Shown here in pieces: positions 7,280 to 8,318 of a stretch of DNA of 8,318 bases. The position numbers and the translations under genes are program-made. How positions within the stretch are numbered: the first letter of the stretch is position 1; each line of letters begins with the position of its first letter. This DNA comes from Candidatus Methanomethylophilaceae archaeon (GTDB taxonomy: Archaea; Thermoplasmatota; Thermoplasmata; Methanomassiliicoccales; Methanomethylophilaceae). The stretch covers positions 1 to 8,318 of the forward strand of contig JAFZXW010000072.1 in the NCBI GenBank assembly GCA_017616575.1, in the 5' to 3' direction. The notes below the pieces were generated by a model. That model saw only the letters and a program-made list of their open reading frames with translations. It was not told the origin of the DNA and made no database searches.

Positions 7280-8318
7280 TCAGTAGGACTTCAAGGCGGG
7301 GCTGAGGCCGGAATGCACGACCGGCCCGACCAGCATGACGTGGAGCGTGGACTCGTACGTGCGGCCGTCGAAGGCGGTCTTCGTGATGTGGAGCTGGACG
7401 ATCCCGCTGTAGTCGCTGGTGTCGGGAAGGGTGACGGTCAGGCGCTCATCGACTACGGCAGGTGTGATCGGCGTGAAGGTCGAACCGTCGGCGCTGTACG
7501 CCGCAGTGAATCCGTCGGCGACGGTTATGTCGTTGCCGTCGGTGTCTAGAATCGTCACGGTCAGGACGTCGGCGTTCTTGATCGCGCAGCATCCGTCCTC
7601 GAAACACGATATGGTCTGCCCCGTGCTTATGGTATATTCGAACGAATCCTTTGGGACGATGGAATATGTCAACGTCCCTGTGTGGACCTCCGTCGCGTCC
7701 GCCATGTTGACCGCGTACAGCGTGGCAGTCCCGGTCGGGTTGGATATTATCGTCCGGATTGGCGCCTCTCCTTCGATGATGCCGTTTGTCTTCATGTTCA
7801 CGCCGTATGGGAGGCCTTCCGCGTAGAAGTAGTAGTGCTCGCAGTCGTAATCGCCCTCATCGGTCTCCAGGTAGACCTGGTAAGGGGTGTTGCGCTCGAT
7901 GACCATGTCGCTCACATAGCTGTTGCCGTCCTTGACGACCACGTTGCATTTCTCGGCGACGGTCTTCATGTAGATGACGTAATAGTACTGCTGGGAGTAC
8001 CGTTCTGACGCTATGGTGTCCTCCACGTCGATTTTGAACTTGTAGAAGCAGGGGTCGACGGCCTTGCTCGCGGTCAAGGTCACGGTGTACAGGCCGTTGA
8101 AGCCCGTGGATTCCGGTTGCAGTATCTGCGCCCAGACTCCGTAGCCGTTGCCGTATTCCAATTTGCCCTTGACCGTGTTGGAGGCCATCAGGACGATCTC
8201 GCCGGAGGCGTCGTCGCCTATGTCGTCGCATGCCCAGCTCTCGATCGTGACGCTCGGGTTCACGAAGGAGTTCCAGTCTATGCCGAGGTATGCCCTCAGA
8301 TAAGAGTCGGCGTCCGTG
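7280..8318 (-). CDS. C-terminal part of a secreted Ig-like-domain protein, start beyond the right edge
   Basis: The frame enters from the right edge and ends at TGA (7282-7280), giving 345 visible residues. A GTG at 8263 is an internal Val codon, not a start, because the frame stays open through T-D-A-D-S-Y-L-R upstream of it. Seen: three beta-rich segments. The first (about 20-118) ends in a Tyr-rich strand. The second (about 122-222) contains G-L-P-Y-G-V-N followed by I-I-E-G-E-A-P, like the G-L-P-x-G ... G-x-I-x-G-x-P signature of putative Ig (He_PIG, cadherin-like) domains. The third (about 245-332) ends in a strand before the C-terminal S-P-A-L-K-S-Y. A Cys cluster C-F-E-D-G-C-C sits at 238-244. 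There is no C-terminal hydrophobic anchor or sorting signal in view. Inferred: an extracellular binding or structural protein in the same surface locus as the giant gene, 146 bases upstream in the same orientation. It has no visible enzyme motif. Confidence 0.85.
   Translation of the reverse strand, partial: TDADSYLRAYLGIDWNSFVNPSVTIESWACDDIGDDASGEIVLMASNTVKGKLEYGNGYGVWAQILQPESTGFNGLYTVTLTASKAVDPCFYKFKIDVEDTIASERYSQQYYYVIYMKTVAEKCNVVVKDGNSYVSDMVIERNTPYQVYLETDEGDYDCEHYYFYAEGLPYGVNMKTNGIIEGEAPIRTIISNPTGTATLYAVNMADATEVHTGTLTYSIVPKDSFEYTISTGQTISCFEDGCCAIKNADVLTVTILDTDGNDITVADGFTAAYSADGSTFTPITPAVVDERLTVTLPDTSDYSGIVQLHITKTAFDGRTYESTLHVMLVGPVVHSGLSPALKSY

Noticed and set aside
8261..8263. GTG at 8263 as the start of the upstream gene
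   Set aside because: The frame is open for a further 18 codons to the window edge with protein-like sequence, so the visible part is more likely the 3' end of a longer gene that also needs a signal peptide.

Overview
The window holds parts of two large secreted or surface-anchored proteins, both on the minus strand, and nothing else that I can support. The organism is probably an archaeon. The DNA is GC-rich by eye, yet the main gene often uses ATA for Ile and AGG/AGA for Arg, which is unusual for a GC-rich bacterium but common in methanogens related to Methanomassiliicoccales. The start region has a GGTGA ribosome-binding motif and an AT-rich, TATA-like stretch instead of a clear -35/-10 promoter. 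The main protein also has the make-up of archaeal adhesin-like proteins. No housekeeping gene, tRNA or rRNA is present to confirm this, and a gut bacterium is not excluded.

Layout, in transcription order (right to left). Positions 8318-7280 carry the last 345 codons of a gene whose start lies beyond the right edge. It is a beta-rich extracellular protein with Ig-like domains. A 146-base gap (7279-7134) follows. It contains a nested inverted repeat with a T-run, a possible TATA element and a ribosome-binding motif. A giant open frame then runs from an ATG at 7133 off the left edge, at least 2377 codons with no stop. I checked every codon of this frame for stops. Because it has no stop inside the window, a list of closed ORFs would miss it, and the closed ORFs seen in this stretch are its shadows.

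The giant protein is modular: an N-terminal signal sequence or anchor (residues 1-40); a unique domain ending in one InlB-like F-x-G-W unit (about 45-184); a long parallel beta-helix-like region with sixteen Gly-rich turn motifs (about 199-1110), whose core is a very regular alternating two-rung repeat; an unrecognised beta-rich module (about 1110-1640); and at least eight divergent InlB/Listeria-Bacteroides-type repeats (about 1640 to the left edge). The C-terminus and any cell-wall or membrane anchor are outside the window.

Together the two genes look like a cell-surface protein locus, probably for adhesion or surface display. No enzymatic active site is visible in either protein. I found no evidence of a new multi-gene system. 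The points most worth checking are the alternating Gly/Cys two-rung repeat, the patchwork of DNA identity between its copies, and the unassigned central module.
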